This document shows, piece after piece, positions 29,615 to 38,261 of a DNA stretch of 64,000 bases. Position 1 is the first letter of the stretch, and the number at the start of each line of letters is the position of its first letter. The notes under the pieces were generated by a model that was not told where the DNA came from, did not search any database, and saw only the letters and a program-made list of their open reading frames with translations. Made by a program: the position numbers and the translations under genes. This DNA comes from Lysinibacillus sphaericus (GTDB lineage Bacteria > Bacillota > Bacilli > Bacillales_A > Planococcaceae), in NCBI RefSeq assembly GCF_002982115.1, contig NZ_CP019980.1:3604001-3668000 (forward strand). Direction: 5' to 3'.

Positions 29615-29652
29615 AAAAGCGTTAGATTGATTGCAGTCAATCTAACGCTTTT
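29615..29652 (-). terminator. Terminator of sdaAB-sdaAA
   Basis: AAAAGCGTTAGATTGA (29615-29630) pairs perfectly with TCAATCTAACGCTTTT (29637-29652). On the minus strand six T follow, just after the sdaAA stop. It shares its stem core with the hairpins at 11431 and 57079. Segment 29520-29614 beside it may be a diverged copy of the same intergenic element. Confidence 0.85.
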
Positions 29653-29657
29653 ACAAT

Positions 29658-30578
29658 CTACTCTATTGTGATTCTTGCTTTTAGTATGCTTTGTAAATCG
29701 CCATTATTAAGAATCGCATTGCTAATTGCTTTGCCTGTTGGCGTCGCCGCTAGTCCACCACGCGCTGTTTCTTTCAAGTTCGGGCTCATTGACTGACCGA
29801 TGCGATACATCGCTCCAATGACTTCATCACATGGGATACGACTCGTAACACCTGCTAAAGCCATATCTGCTGCTACAAGCGAATTCGCTGCCCCCATTGC
29901 ATTACGTTTAACACAAGGCACTTCGACTAAACCCGCTACTGGATCACAAACGAGACCTAGCATATTTTTCAGCGTAATAGCAAATGCTTCTGCACATTGT
30001 TGAGGTGTCCCTCCTGCCATTTCCACTATTGCCGCCGCCGCCATACCGGCTGCCGAACCAACTTCAGCCTGACAGCCGCCTGCAGCACCCGAGATAGAAG
30101 CATTGTTTGCTACCACAAAACCAAAGGCGCCCGAAGTAAATAAATAGCGAATCATTTGCTCACGCGTTGGGTTTAGCTTATTTTTTACTGCAAATAAAGT
30201 GCCTGGCACTACTCCCGCAGAACCGGCTGTAGGTGTTGCACAAATTGTGCCCATGGCAGCATTTACTTCATTCGTAGCAACTGCTTTACTGACCGCATCC
30301 AATAATAAATCTCCAGAAAGCGATTTGCCTTGTGCAATATAATTTTGAAGTAGGACAGCATCACCACCAGTTAAACCTGTAACAGACTTTACTCCTTGTA
30401 AGCCTCGTTCAACCGCTTCTTCCATCACTGTTAAGTTTTGATCCATTTGTTGCATAATTTCTTCGCGTGTTCGACCACTTATTAGTATTTCTTGTTCAAT
30501 CATTAGCTCAGAAATTTGCTTTTCTTCACGCTCTGCTCGTTCTACAAGCTCACGGACATTATGAAATAATACATCCAT
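29658..30578 (-). CDS. sdaAA: L-serine dehydratase, alpha subunit
   Basis: Iron-sulfur subunit of the enzyme that turns L-serine into pyruvate and ammonia. It has 306 aa. Conserved cysteine-containing segments that bind the 4Fe-4S cluster are visible: TICATPTAGSAGV, SGAAGGCQAEVGSA and VCDPVAGLVEVPCVKRN. It lies 14 bp downstream of sdaAB. This two-subunit form is typical of Bacillales. Confidence 0.97.
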   Translation of the reverse strand: MDVLFHNVRELVERAEREEKQISELMIEQEILISGRTREEIMQQMDQNLTVMEEAVERGLQGVKSVTGLTGGDAVLLQNYIAQGKSLSGDLLLDAVSKAVATNEVNAAMGTICATPTAGSAGVVPGTLFAVKNKLNPTREQMIRYLFTSGAFGFVVANNASISGAAGGCQAEVGSAAGMAAAAIVEMAGGTPQQCAEAFAITLKNMLGLVCDPVAGLVEVPCVKRNAMGAANSLVAADMALAGVTSRIPCDEVIGAMYRIGQSMSPNLKETARGGLAATPTGKAISNAILNNGDLQSILKARITIE

Positions 30579-30592
30579 TTTGGGACACCCCC

Positions 30593-31255
30593 TTAGTTAT
30601 TAATTTTCGATACTTTTGTAATATGTGGTATTAATGAAATTTGTTGAAGTACTTTGTCCTCAATATTTTGATCGATCTCAATCACCATTAAAGCCGTTAA
30701 GCCACGTTCGATACGTGAAACTTCCATATGGCCAATATTGACATTATGCATTGCTAAGCAATTTGCCACATTGGCAATACAGCCCGCGCGGTCATCATGT
30801 ACAACAAGAATAGCAGGCATGCCACCCGTTAAGCGAAGCTTGAAGCCATTGACCTCGCTTACTTCAATTTTTCCCCCGCCAATTGAAATACCGACAATTG
30901 ACATTTCGCCATCATCGTCACCAAATACCAATCTCGCTGTATTCGGATGCTCTGTATTAGCTGTTTCAGGAATAAATTCATATTGCATGCCAGCTTTTTC
31001 TGCATGCTCAAAAGCCGTTTTAATTCGCTCATCAAATGTATCAAAATCTAATAAACCACCAATTATTGCTACATCTGTCCCATGCCCTCTGTATGTTTCT
31101 GCAAACGAACCATATAGGTGGATTTTCACCCATTTCGGCTGTCTGCCAAATAAATCTCTTGCAACACGGCCAATACGCGCTGCACCTGCTGTATGAGAAG
31201 AAGATGGACCAATCATAACAGGTCCAATAATATCAAAAACCGATGTAAATTTCAT
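30593..31255 (-). CDS. sdaAB: L-serine dehydratase, beta subunit
   Basis: Partner of sdaAA, 220 aa. The N-terminal domain holds FDIIGPVMIGPSSSHTAGA, the serine dehydratase beta signature. A C-terminal ACT domain (AILVVHDDRAGCIANVANC, about residues 145-215) is likely regulatory. It is the first gene of its two-gene unit; a candidate promoter lies about 65 bp upstream. Confidence 0.97.
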   Translation of the reverse strand: MKFTSVFDIIGPVMIGPSSSHTAGAARIGRVARDLFGRQPKWVKIHLYGSFAETYRGHGTDVAIIGGLLDFDTFDERIKTAFEHAEKAGMQYEFIPETANTEHPNTARLVFGDDDGEMSIVGISIGGGKIEVSEVNGFKLRLTGGMPAILVVHDDRAGCIANVANCLAMHNVNIGHMEVSRIERGLTALMVIEIDQNIEDKVLQQISLIPHITKVSKINN

Positions 31256-31319
31256 ACAAGCACCCCTCTATTCTATTCATATAATAATTTTACTTTTACT
31301 TATATCATGCTTGATAGTT

Positions 31320-31348
31320 ACTATAAAAGTAAAGCACTACTTTATCAA
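31320..31348 (-). promoter_or_regulatory. Sigma-A promoter of sdaAB-sdaAA
   Basis: Minus-strand -35 TTGATA (31343-31348), 17-nt spacer, -10 TATAGT (31320-31325). It lies in the 348-bp gap 31256-31603. The rest of that gap is AT-rich and holds only the fakA terminator. Confidence 0.6.
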
Positions 31349-31540
31349 CTTTCAGAAAATTAAAACGACTATAATTTCTTAATCATTTATATTATTTCTT
31401 TATTGTACTCCCTACAAATACAAGCACTCTAAAGAGCTAATATTCCAGCATTTACAAGTTAACTGTCCTTTGAAGAAATACACAAAACAATCTATTTTGC
31501 TTATTTCTTCTTGTATTCAACGCTGGCATTCCTTTTACCA

Positions 31541-31574
31541 TAAACAAAAGCAGTACACAACTTGTGCACTGCTT
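31541..31574 (-). terminator. Terminator of yloU-fakA
   Basis: AAGCAGTACACAA (31548-31560) pairs with TTGTGCACTGCTT (31562-31574) with one G-U. On the minus strand TTTTGTTTA follows. It lies 30 bp after the fakA stop. Confidence 0.8.
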
Positions 31575-31603
31575 CGTCTACTCGTTCACTCTGCAACCTA
31601 ATA

Positions 31604-33259
31604 TTATTCTACCGAAATAATATATGGATATAATCCTTGTTTACCATTAAATAACTCCACTTCGACATCTGGATAGTTTTCTTCGATAAATTGGATTAAT
31701 TCAGAGGCTTTTTCTTCAGACGTATCTTCGCCATAAATAATTGTTACGATTTCCGTATTTGCATCTACTAAATCTGTAATAACTTTCTCAGCAGCGTCTT
31801 TTAACGCTGGTGTAGAGAGCACAATTTTCCCTTCAGCAAGCGCCATAAAATCGTCTTTATGAATTTCTACGCCATCAATCGACGTATCACGCACTGCATA
31901 AGTGACTTGCCCTGTTTTTACATGAGCAAATGCTTCTGTCATCGCTTTTTGGTTTGTTTCAACTGTCGCTTCTGGATTAAATGAAAGAATGGCTGCCATC
32001 CCTTGAGGAATTGTTTTTGTTGCCACAACTGCAGCTTCAATACCCAATAACTCTACAGCTTGCTCAGCTGCCATTACTATATTTTTGTTGTTTGGTAAAA
32101 TAAGTACTTTTTCAGCACCAATTTCCTGTACAGCTTTCACAATATCTTCAGTTGAAGGGTTCATCGTTTGTCCGCCCTCAATCACATAAGAAGCACCAAT
32201 CGAGCGTAGTAATTCAGCCACACCTTCTCCCATTGCAATCGTAACAATCGCATAAGGATGCTTTTCAGCTTTTTTCGCTGGAGCTGGTGCAGATGCTTTG
32301 TGATCCTCGCCAACGATAGCGGAATGTTGCTCACGCATATTATCAACTTTGATTTTAATAAGACTACCATATTTTTGCCCCATCGCTAAAACAGCGCCCG
32401 GTTGCTCAGAATGAATATGCACTTTCGCAATTTCTTCATCTGAAATAACAAGCAACGAGTCACCTAATGGGTTTAATTCATTACGGAATTGTTCCTCACT
32501 GAATGGCTCTTTATCCTCTTCAAAACGAACCATAATTTCCGTACAATAGCCAAATTCAATATCTGCAGTATTCATAAAGTCTTGGGCTCTATGATGTTCG
32601 GCATTAATTAAATCATCTAATGTTGCATCATTTTTCTTTGGAAGTGGCTCGCCTTTTAAAGAGGCTAAAAAACCTTCGTAGACAAATAGTAATCCTTGAC
32701 CACCACTATCCACGACGCCTACTTCTTTTAACACCGGTAACAGGTCTGGTGTGCGCTCTAGTGAAGCCTTTGCTTCCGCCGTAAATGCTTCCATAACAGC
32801 AATGATATCGTTTTCACTTTCAGCAACTTCTACACCTTTTTTAGCCGCTTCTCGTGCAACAGTTAAGATTGTTCCCTCAACTGGTTTCATTACTGCTTTA
32901 TAAGCTGTATCGACACCAGCTTGGAAGGCACCAGCAAATGCTTTTGCATTAATTGTTGCTTCTTTTTCTACAAATTTACCGAAACCTCGGAATAGTTGCG
33001 ATAAGATTACACCTGAATTCCCACGTGCACCCATAAGCAATCCTTTTGATAACGCTTGTGCCGTTTTCCCAATATGTTCTGACGCTTGAAGTTCGGTTTC
33101 CTTAGCACCAGATGTCATCGATAAGTTCATGTTTGTCCCTGTATCCCCATCTGGTACTGGGAATACATTTAAAGAATCTACATAATTTGCATTTTGGAAT
33201 AGGTGATGAGCACCCATTTGCACCATTTCAGCAAATTTTAATCCGTCTAAAGACTGCAT
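31604..33259 (-). CDS. fakA: Fatty acid kinase catalytic subunit FakA (YloV, DAK family)
   Basis: ATP-dependent kinase that phosphorylates exogenous fatty acids held by FakB (DegV-type) partners, feeding the PlsX/PlsY pathway. It has 551 aa. The N-terminal DhaL-like kinase domain has VPDGDTGTNMNLSM and GARGNSGVILSQ. A middle and a C-terminal domain follow. It lies 18 bp after the Asp23-family gene yloU. No FakB is encoded in this window. Confidence 0.93.
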   Translation of the reverse strand: MQSLDGLKFAEMVQMGAHHLFQNANYVDSLNVFPVPDGDTGTNMNLSMTSGAKETELQASEHIGKTAQALSKGLLMGARGNSGVILSQLFRGFGKFVEKEATINAKAFAGAFQAGVDTAYKAVMKPVEGTILTVAREAAKKGVEVAESENDIIAVMEAFTAEAKASLERTPDLLPVLKEVGVVDSGGQGLLFVYEGFLASLKGEPLPKKNDATLDDLINAEHHRAQDFMNTADIEFGYCTEIMVRFEEDKEPFSEEQFRNELNPLGDSLLVISDEEIAKVHIHSEQPGAVLAMGQKYGSLIKIKVDNMREQHSAIVGEDHKASAPAPAKKAEKHPYAIVTIAMGEGVAELLRSIGASYVIEGGQTMNPSTEDIVKAVQEIGAEKVLILPNNKNIVMAAEQAVELLGIEAAVVATKTIPQGMAAILSFNPEATVETNQKAMTEAFAHVKTGQVTYAVRDTSIDGVEIHKDDFMALAEGKIVLSTPALKDAAEKVITDLVDANTEIVTIIYGEDTSEEKASELIQFIEENYPDVEVELFNGKQGLYPYIISVE

Positions 33260-33277
33260 TCGAATTTGTTCCTCCTC

Positions 33278-33640
33278 TTACTCATTCGCTACACGAACGC
33301 CCTGCACAAAGATATTGACAGATTTAACGCTCATACCTAATGTTTTATCCACTGTATATTTCACTTTCGACTGTACTTGATAAGCAACTTCCGAAATTTT
33401 AGTCCCGTAACTAACAATAATATACATATCAATATGTAAATCTTCTTCTTGTTGTCGAATTACAACACCTTTTGCAAAGTTCTCTTTACGTAAAATATCA
33501 GTTAGACCATCACGAATTTGATGTTTAGATGCCATGCCAACAATACCGTAGCATTCTATAGCAGCGCCACCAGCAATTTGTGCAAGTACATCTGTTGAAA
33601 TATCAATTTGGCCGAATTCATTATTTAATTCAATTGACAT
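33278..33640 (-). CDS. yloU: Asp23/Gls24 family protein YloU
   Basis: 120-aa alkaline-shock-type protein of unclear function, usually encoded before fakA. The Asp23 fold is visible in IAGGAAIECYGIVGMASK and GTKISEVAYQVQSKVKYTV. I chose the ATG at 33640 (MSIELNNEFGQ), which follows AAGGGGG; the longer in-frame ATG upstream lacks a ribosome site. It may link envelope or fatty-acid status to FakA, but that is only inferred from position. Confidence 0.92.
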   Translation of the reverse strand: MSIELNNEFGQIDISTDVLAQIAGGAAIECYGIVGMASKHQIRDGLTDILRKENFAKGVVIRQQEEDLHIDMYIIVSYGTKISEVAYQVQSKVKYTVDKTLGMSVKSVNIFVQGVRVANE

Positions 33641-33870
33641 AGAAATGCCCCCTTGGCTCTTTTTGACTAAATTATATTGTACCACTTCGGGTATACATTA
33701 AGCAACCTAAGTTGCCTTGAAAGCGCTTTGTGTCAACGTTTTTAGCGTTCCATCCCTACCCAATTAGCTTGCAACATTTATGGTTCTCTGTTCTGAACGA
33801 CCTATTAAACAGCATTTCCTTAAATGTTACGGTCGAAACATTGTCATTAAATATCTATGTATTGGTAGAC

Positions 33871-33904
33871 AAAAAAGCTGATGTTTAAATACATCAGCTT
33901 TTTT
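33871..33904 (-). terminator. Bidirectional terminator downstream of the rocB-like gene
   Basis: AAAAAAGCTGATGT (33871-33884) pairs exactly with ACATCAGCTTTTTT (33891-33904). It would stop transcripts of the rocB-like gene and of the tandem repeat before yloU. The segment 33641-33870 shows no gene; it should hold the yloU promoter. Confidence 0.85.
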
Positions 33905-33960
33905 GTGGGATTCTGCTAACACCTAAGATGCTCTCTTTACTACTGGTGTTTCAGTTGTTT

Positions 33961-34309
33961 CGCGGGTATTCACTTTCTTTTCACGGGTATTTCACTACTC
34001 CGCGGATATTCACTTTCTTTTCGCGGGTATTTCACTACCCCGCGGGTATTCGCTTTCTTTTCGCGGGTATCTCTCTTTACTCCGCGGGTATTCACTTTCT
34101 TTTCGCGGGTATCTCTCTTTACTCCGCGGGTATTCACTTTCTTTTCGTGGGTATTTCACTACTCCGCGGATATTCACTTTCTTTTCGCGGGTATTTCACT
34201 CTACTCCGCGGGTATTCGCTTTCTTTTCGCGGGTATTTCACTACTCCGCGGGTATTCGCTTTCTTTTCGCGGGTATCTCTCTTTACTCCGCGGGTATTTC
34301 ACTCTCTGC
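33961..34309. repeat. Tandem repeat, eight units of 40 or 42 bp
   Basis: Units begin at 33961, 34001, 34041, 34083, 34125, 34165, 34207 and 34247, with a partial ninth at 34289. Each unit has two half-units around CGCGGGTATT: CGCGGGTATTCRCTTTCTTTT, then CGCGGGTAT followed by TTCACTACTC or CTCTCTTTACTC. Unit ends meet as CCGCGG. The repeat fills the gap after the rocB-like gene and includes its stop codon and final codons. A reading frame across it is treated as non-coding. Confidence 0.9.
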
Positions 34310-35914
34310 TGCATATAAGCTTTTTATAAGTGTTTCAATCATCACAGGCATTTCTTTAAATGCACTATCTACATGTAAACGCTCTGTCTTTTGATGTGCA
34401 TCTTTGCCGAATGGCCCCACATTTAACACTGGGCCCTTTAAGGCAGACATGGCTTCAAATGGAATACTATACGTATCACCATAAACAGGTGTGTTGCGCT
34501 CAAATGCAGCCCAGCCATTGGAATCATCTGAATAATTGACATAACTTAAATCACAAATGCCATTGAAATAGTGTATTTGCTCGACTTCAATAGCAAATGT
34601 TTTGGCTGTTTTCTTCATTAATTCGATTGATTGCTTGACGAGCGGATGCTGTGAAGAATTAATAGCTGGGTAATAAGGAGGTGCGTATAACAGCACCGTT
34701 GCTGGTGTTAGCTCCTGACATCGAATCATCAATTGATCTACAATACGAATCGACTTCTCCCGATCATCCCACGCTGTATTTTCTAGCACTTGGTTTTTAA
34801 TATGCTTTACTTCCTCTGCGCCAAGTTTTTGAATAGCATGCTCTAAAACTGCCTCATAGCGAAGTACATTTACTTTCCCAACACCTTGTACTTGTTCGCG
34901 TTCACAAATTTGCTTATATTGCATATTACAAGCAGCCATTGCCTCCAATGCAACTTGTTCAAAAATTTCCATAACCTCTGTTGCCGTCCGCTTTAACAAA
35001 AATACATTATAAAGTGCGGCTGCACGATATGGCGTCTGTGTAGAATACTCCATTTTTAAATCCTTTAATTGTAAGGATACTGGCAATGGTGTACTTTCAC
35101 CGAGATCTGTTTCGCGGAAAACTGGATTCCACTCCATATGCTGTGTCATAAAGGATGCAATATAGTTGGCTGTCATACCTTTTAACGGCTCACCTACATG
35201 CGTCTCTTTTCCATAAAATAAAGCAGCCGGCATAATCTTACCGATTGTCCCTGAATATATATATTCATTTATATCATAAGGCCCTTGTGAAAACGAAGGT
35301 TCACTATTTAAATATAACTTATAGGTTAAACCGTATTGTTCACGCAACCTTACTAACTCAACTACGGCTGCACGCATACCAGCAGAATTGACTTCCTCAT
35401 CCGGTACCGCTGTTAAAATTAGATTAATTGGCCATTGTTCAATACTCGCTTTTTCAATCAATTGCAAGTGTAAAGCGAGTCCCATTTTCATATCCATTGT
35501 GCCACGACCAAATAAATAATTACCCGACTCTAAATCAATTCTAGCCGCCTCTGGCAAATCTTTTTTATATTTAGGTTCCATTAGCATACTCGTCAACTCT
35601 TCTGGCCGACAAGCAAATGGCTCAAACTCTCCATATTCCTCTGTATGAACCGTATCGAAATGACTAATTAGGACTACTGTTTCAGTAGCCGTTGGATGCT
35701 TGTACAATGCTGTAACCGCATGGCGACCGAGTCCCGCATCATGCAGTTCTATTAAGTTAGGATTATCTTGAAAATAAGAAAGCGTTTGCAACAGCTCTCT
35801 TAATTTAAAGGCGAATTCATTTTCACCTGCTGTTAATGTTCTGCTTTCCCAGCTTACAATTTCACATAATAATGCTCGCAGTTTGTCTGGTGTATTCCAT
35901 AAATAATTGTTCAT
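34283..35914 (-). CDS. M20 family hydrolase, RocB-like
   Basis: 543-aa zinc hydrolase close to B. subtilis RocB (arginine utilisation, reaction unproven). Metal-site motifs of the M20 family are SHFDTVH, GRGTMDMKMG and VPDEEVNSAG, with a C-terminal histidine segment PFGKDAHQKTERLHVDSA. The start follows AAAGGAG. The last codons, SEIPAE and stop, lie inside a tandem repeat, so the original C-terminus may have been replaced. It lies 39 bp after a RocE-like permease. It could hydrolyse an amide or acyl-arginine substrate. Confidence 0.85.
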   Translation of the reverse strand: MNNYLWNTPDKLRALLCEIVSWESRTLTAGENEFAFKLRELLQTLSYFQDNPNLIELHDAGLGRHAVTALYKHPTATETVVLISHFDTVHTEEYGEFEPFACRPEELTSMLMEPKYKKDLPEAARIDLESGNYLFGRGTMDMKMGLALHLQLIEKASIEQWPINLILTAVPDEEVNSAGMRAAVVELVRLREQYGLTYKLYLNSEPSFSQGPYDINEYIYSGTIGKIMPAALFYGKETHVGEPLKGMTANYIASFMTQHMEWNPVFRETDLGESTPLPVSLQLKDLKMEYSTQTPYRAAALYNVFLLKRTATEVMEIFEQVALEAMAACNMQYKQICEREQVQGVGKVNVLRYEAVLEHAIQKLGAEEVKHIKNQVLENTAWDDREKSIRIVDQLMIRCQELTPATVLLYAPPYYPAINSSQHPLVKQSIELMKKTAKTFAIEVEQIHYFNGICDLSYVNYSDDSNGWAAFERNTPVYGDTYSIPFEAMSALKGPVLNVGPFGKDAHQKTERLHVDSAFKEMPVMIETLIKSLYAAESEIPAE

Positions 35915-35953
35915 ATTTAAAATCTCCTTTATCCACTAAAAATGAAATATCCA

Positions 35954-37369
35954 TTAAGCATTCAGTGACTTTTCTTTGTCAGAAGTGATTGTACTCACTT
36001 TACTCAATTTCACTTTATAAAATAGCATACACGCTACAAAGAACCCTATGCCATATAACAACCCTATTCTTTGAGTCGAATCAAACGCTAAAAACACTAA
36101 TATAATGACACAAAAAACAATACAAAATATTGGAATTAATGGGTACAATAGTGTTTTAAATTTCAAATCTGCCACATTGCCTCCCCCTTTTACATAACGG
36201 TATCGGAACATTAATTGAGACATGGCAATACCCATCCAAGAAATAGTCACCGAAATTCCCGCAATAGACATAAGCAACACAAATACTGCGTCAGCTTCCA
36301 TCACACTTGTTAATAACGATAGCAGTGAAAATAGCATCGTAAAAATAAGCGCATTTAATGGCACTTTATTTTTTGTTAATCGACCAAAGTACTTTGGAGC
36401 CATGCCTTCTTTTGACATCGACCATAGTAATCGTGTGGAAGCATATAAGCATGAGTTCCCTACAGACAATATCGCTGTCAAAATAACGAAATTCATAATG
36501 CCCGCCGCATATGGAACACCCGCAATTTTCATCAATGTAACAAAAGGACTTTCAAGTAGCCCAAGTTCAGATGATGGAAAAATGGCAGACAGTACTATTA
36601 TAGAAGCAATATAAAATACGATAATTCTGAACAAGATTGTACGTATTGCTCTTGGAATGTTTTTTTCTGGGTTTTCTGTTTCACCAGCAGCAATTCCTAC
36701 TAGCTCGGAACCTTGATACGAGAAAATAACATTCATCATCGTGACAAAAATAATCGTAATGCCTGCAGGGAATAATCCTGTCGGTGCTAAATTCGTTAAA
36801 TGTGGAGTCGGCCGATCAGCCAAAGGAATCAAGCCAAAAATAGCAGCTACACCAATTATTATAAAGGCAATTACAGCCACTACCTTAATACTTGCAAACC
36901 AGAACTCTGCTTCTGCGAAACCTTTTGTTGTTAAAGCATTTAATGTAAACAAAAGCACCATAAAGACAGCACACCATATCCAAATCGGCACATTTGGGAA
37001 CCAATGCTGCATTAATATGCCCGCTGCTGTAAACTCCACCCCCGCGGTGGCAGCAGATCCAACAAAGTACATCCAACCTAACGAAAAGCCTGCTGACGGA
37101 CTGATAAATCGTGTTGCATATGTTTGGAAAGAACCTGTGACAGGCATATACACTGCCAATTCACCCAGACAGTTCATCACCATATATAAAATTAAACCAC
37201 CAAATAAATAACCAATTAGTGCTCCACCAGGGCCAGCTTGATTAATTGTAAAACCTACATTTAAAAATAAACCTGTGCCAATCACACCACCAAGTGATAA
37301 CATCAATAAATGTCGACTCTTCATAGAACGCTTCAATACATTATTATGCTGTTGCTCCCCTTTGCTCAA
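35954..37369 (-). CDS. Amino-acid permease, RocE/RocC-like (APC superfamily, AAT family)
   Basis: 471-aa transporter with about 12 hydrophobic segments. The N-terminal signature KSRHLLMLSLGGVIGTGLFL and the GSFQTYATRFISP loop match basic amino-acid permeases such as RocE. The substrate is probably arginine, ornithine or a related cation. The apparent start is TTG at 37369, with GGGGAA 5 nt upstream; an ATG start at codon 16 would cut off only the soluble tail. A terminator lies between this gene and the hydrolase genes upstream. Confidence 0.9.
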   Translation of the reverse strand: MSKGEQQHNNVLKRSMKSRHLLMLSLGGVIGTGLFLNVGFTINQAGPGGALIGYLFGGLILYMVMNCLGELAVYMPVTGSFQTYATRFISPSAGFSLGWMYFVGSAATAGVEFTAAGILMQHWFPNVPIWIWCAVFMVLLFTLNALTTKGFAEAEFWFASIKVVAVIAFIIIGVAAIFGLIPLADRPTPHLTNLAPTGLFPAGITIIFVTMMNVIFSYQGSELVGIAAGETENPEKNIPRAIRTILFRIIVFYIASIIVLSAIFPSSELGLLESPFVTLMKIAGVPYAAGIMNFVILTAILSVGNSCLYASTRLLWSMSKEGMAPKYFGRLTKNKVPLNALIFTMLFSLLSLLTSVMEADAVFVLLMSIAGISVTISWMGIAMSQLMFRYRYVKGGGNVADLKFKTLLYPLIPIFCIVFCVIILVFLAFDSTQRIGLLYGIGFFVACMLFYKVKLSKVSTITSDKEKSLNA

Positions 37370-37426
37370 CGTGTTTCCCCATTTCCGTATTTTATCAAAT
37401 TATTAAATATTCAGATATTTAAAGTA

Positions 37427-37466
37427 CTAAAACACCCAATCAATTTTCCCCTACAAATTGATTGGG
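37427..37466 (-). terminator. Hairpin after the DDAH-like gene
   Basis: CCCAATCAATTT (37435-37446) pairs perfectly with AAATTGATTGGG (37455-37466). On the minus strand TGTTTTAG follows, a modest T run. It divides the cassette into an enzyme pair and a permease-rocB pair and may let part of the transcription through. Confidence 0.7.
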
Positions 37467-37482
37467 CATGTTTTTTATTGAC

Positions 37483-38244
37483 TTAAAATCGTAGTGATAA
37501 ACAGCTCAATCCGCCATCATGCTTTCTAAATTCAGACATTTCAAGTTCAATCGTTTGATAGCCTAAGTCATTTAGTTTGCGATTAGTATCAGGATAACCG
37601 GCTGGAATAATGATAGTATCGTTTACTTGAATGCAGTTTGCAGAGTATTCATCTTGTTGTGGAATAACAATTTTCTCATAAGATTCAAATGCTGGATGAT
37701 CGATAAACTCTCCAGCTACAACCATACGATTTTGTCCAACGTACGCGATGCCCGTTTTTAAATGGAAGAAATTTTGTAATGGAATAATCGTCGCTTCATA
37801 GCCTTCCCTTTCAACGATTTCTTTAAATTGTCGTGCGCCTTCTTCATTTGTACGATCTGAAATACCTACATAAAATTTCTTTTCAGCTTGCAAAACATCA
37901 CCACCATCCAGTGTTCCAGGTGCTTCAATATAATATAGCTTGTCATAGAAATTTTTAACTGCTGGTTCAATTGCTTCAATTTCACGATTGCGTGCTGCCG
38001 CTCCTGGATTTGTGATAATAGCAAATTCAGAAGTTAGTACCGCCGTATCTTCTACAAAAGTTGCATCTGGGAAAGCTTCATCTGCCTCAAGTTGAGTAAC
38101 CTCTACACCACATTTTTTTAATGCTTCTACATAGCGTTCGTGCTGTTCAAATAACTTTTCTAAAATAGGTTTTCCTAGATTACTTGTTGTTAAGCCGTTA
38201 ACAAAACTATTGCCTGGTGTTTTTACAATCACATTTTTAAACAT
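37483..38244 (-). CDS. Dimethylarginine dimethylaminohydrolase-like enzyme
   Basis: 253-aa member of the guanidino-group-modifying superfamily, closest in pattern to DDAH, which turns N-methylated arginines into citrulline and methylamines. Visible residues: D60 and E65 (FPDATFVED), LDGGD at 112-116, catalytic H161 (NFFHLKTG) and nucleophile C248 (GGLSCLSLRF at the end). I chose the ATG at 38244 (MFKNVIVK), 9 nt after AGGGAG; an in-frame ATG 9 bp upstream abuts that site. It lies 17 bp after the next gene. Confidence 0.88.
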   Translation of the reverse strand: MFKNVIVKTPGNSFVNGLTTSNLGKPILEKLFEQHERYVEALKKCGVEVTQLEADEAFPDATFVEDTAVLTSEFAIITNPGAAARNREIEAIEPAVKNFYDKLYYIEAPGTLDGGDVLQAEKKFYVGISDRTNEEGARQFKEIVEREGYEATIIPLQNFFHLKTGIAYVGQNRMVVAGEFIDHPAFESYEKIVIPQQDEYSANCIQVNDTIIIPAGYPDTNRKLNDLGYQTIELEMSEFRKHDGGLSCLSLRF

Positions 38245-38261
38245 ATCATCCATCTCCCTTT

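Noticed and set aside
33961-34309. CRISPR array at the tandem repeat
   Set aside because: Units are contiguous near-copies without unique spacers, and no cas genes are nearby.
33928-34329. 134-codon reading frame across the tandem repeat on the plus strand
   Set aside because: The frame exists only because the 40/42-bp units lack stops. It changes phase between unit types, has no good ribosome site and overlaps the rocB-like gene end.
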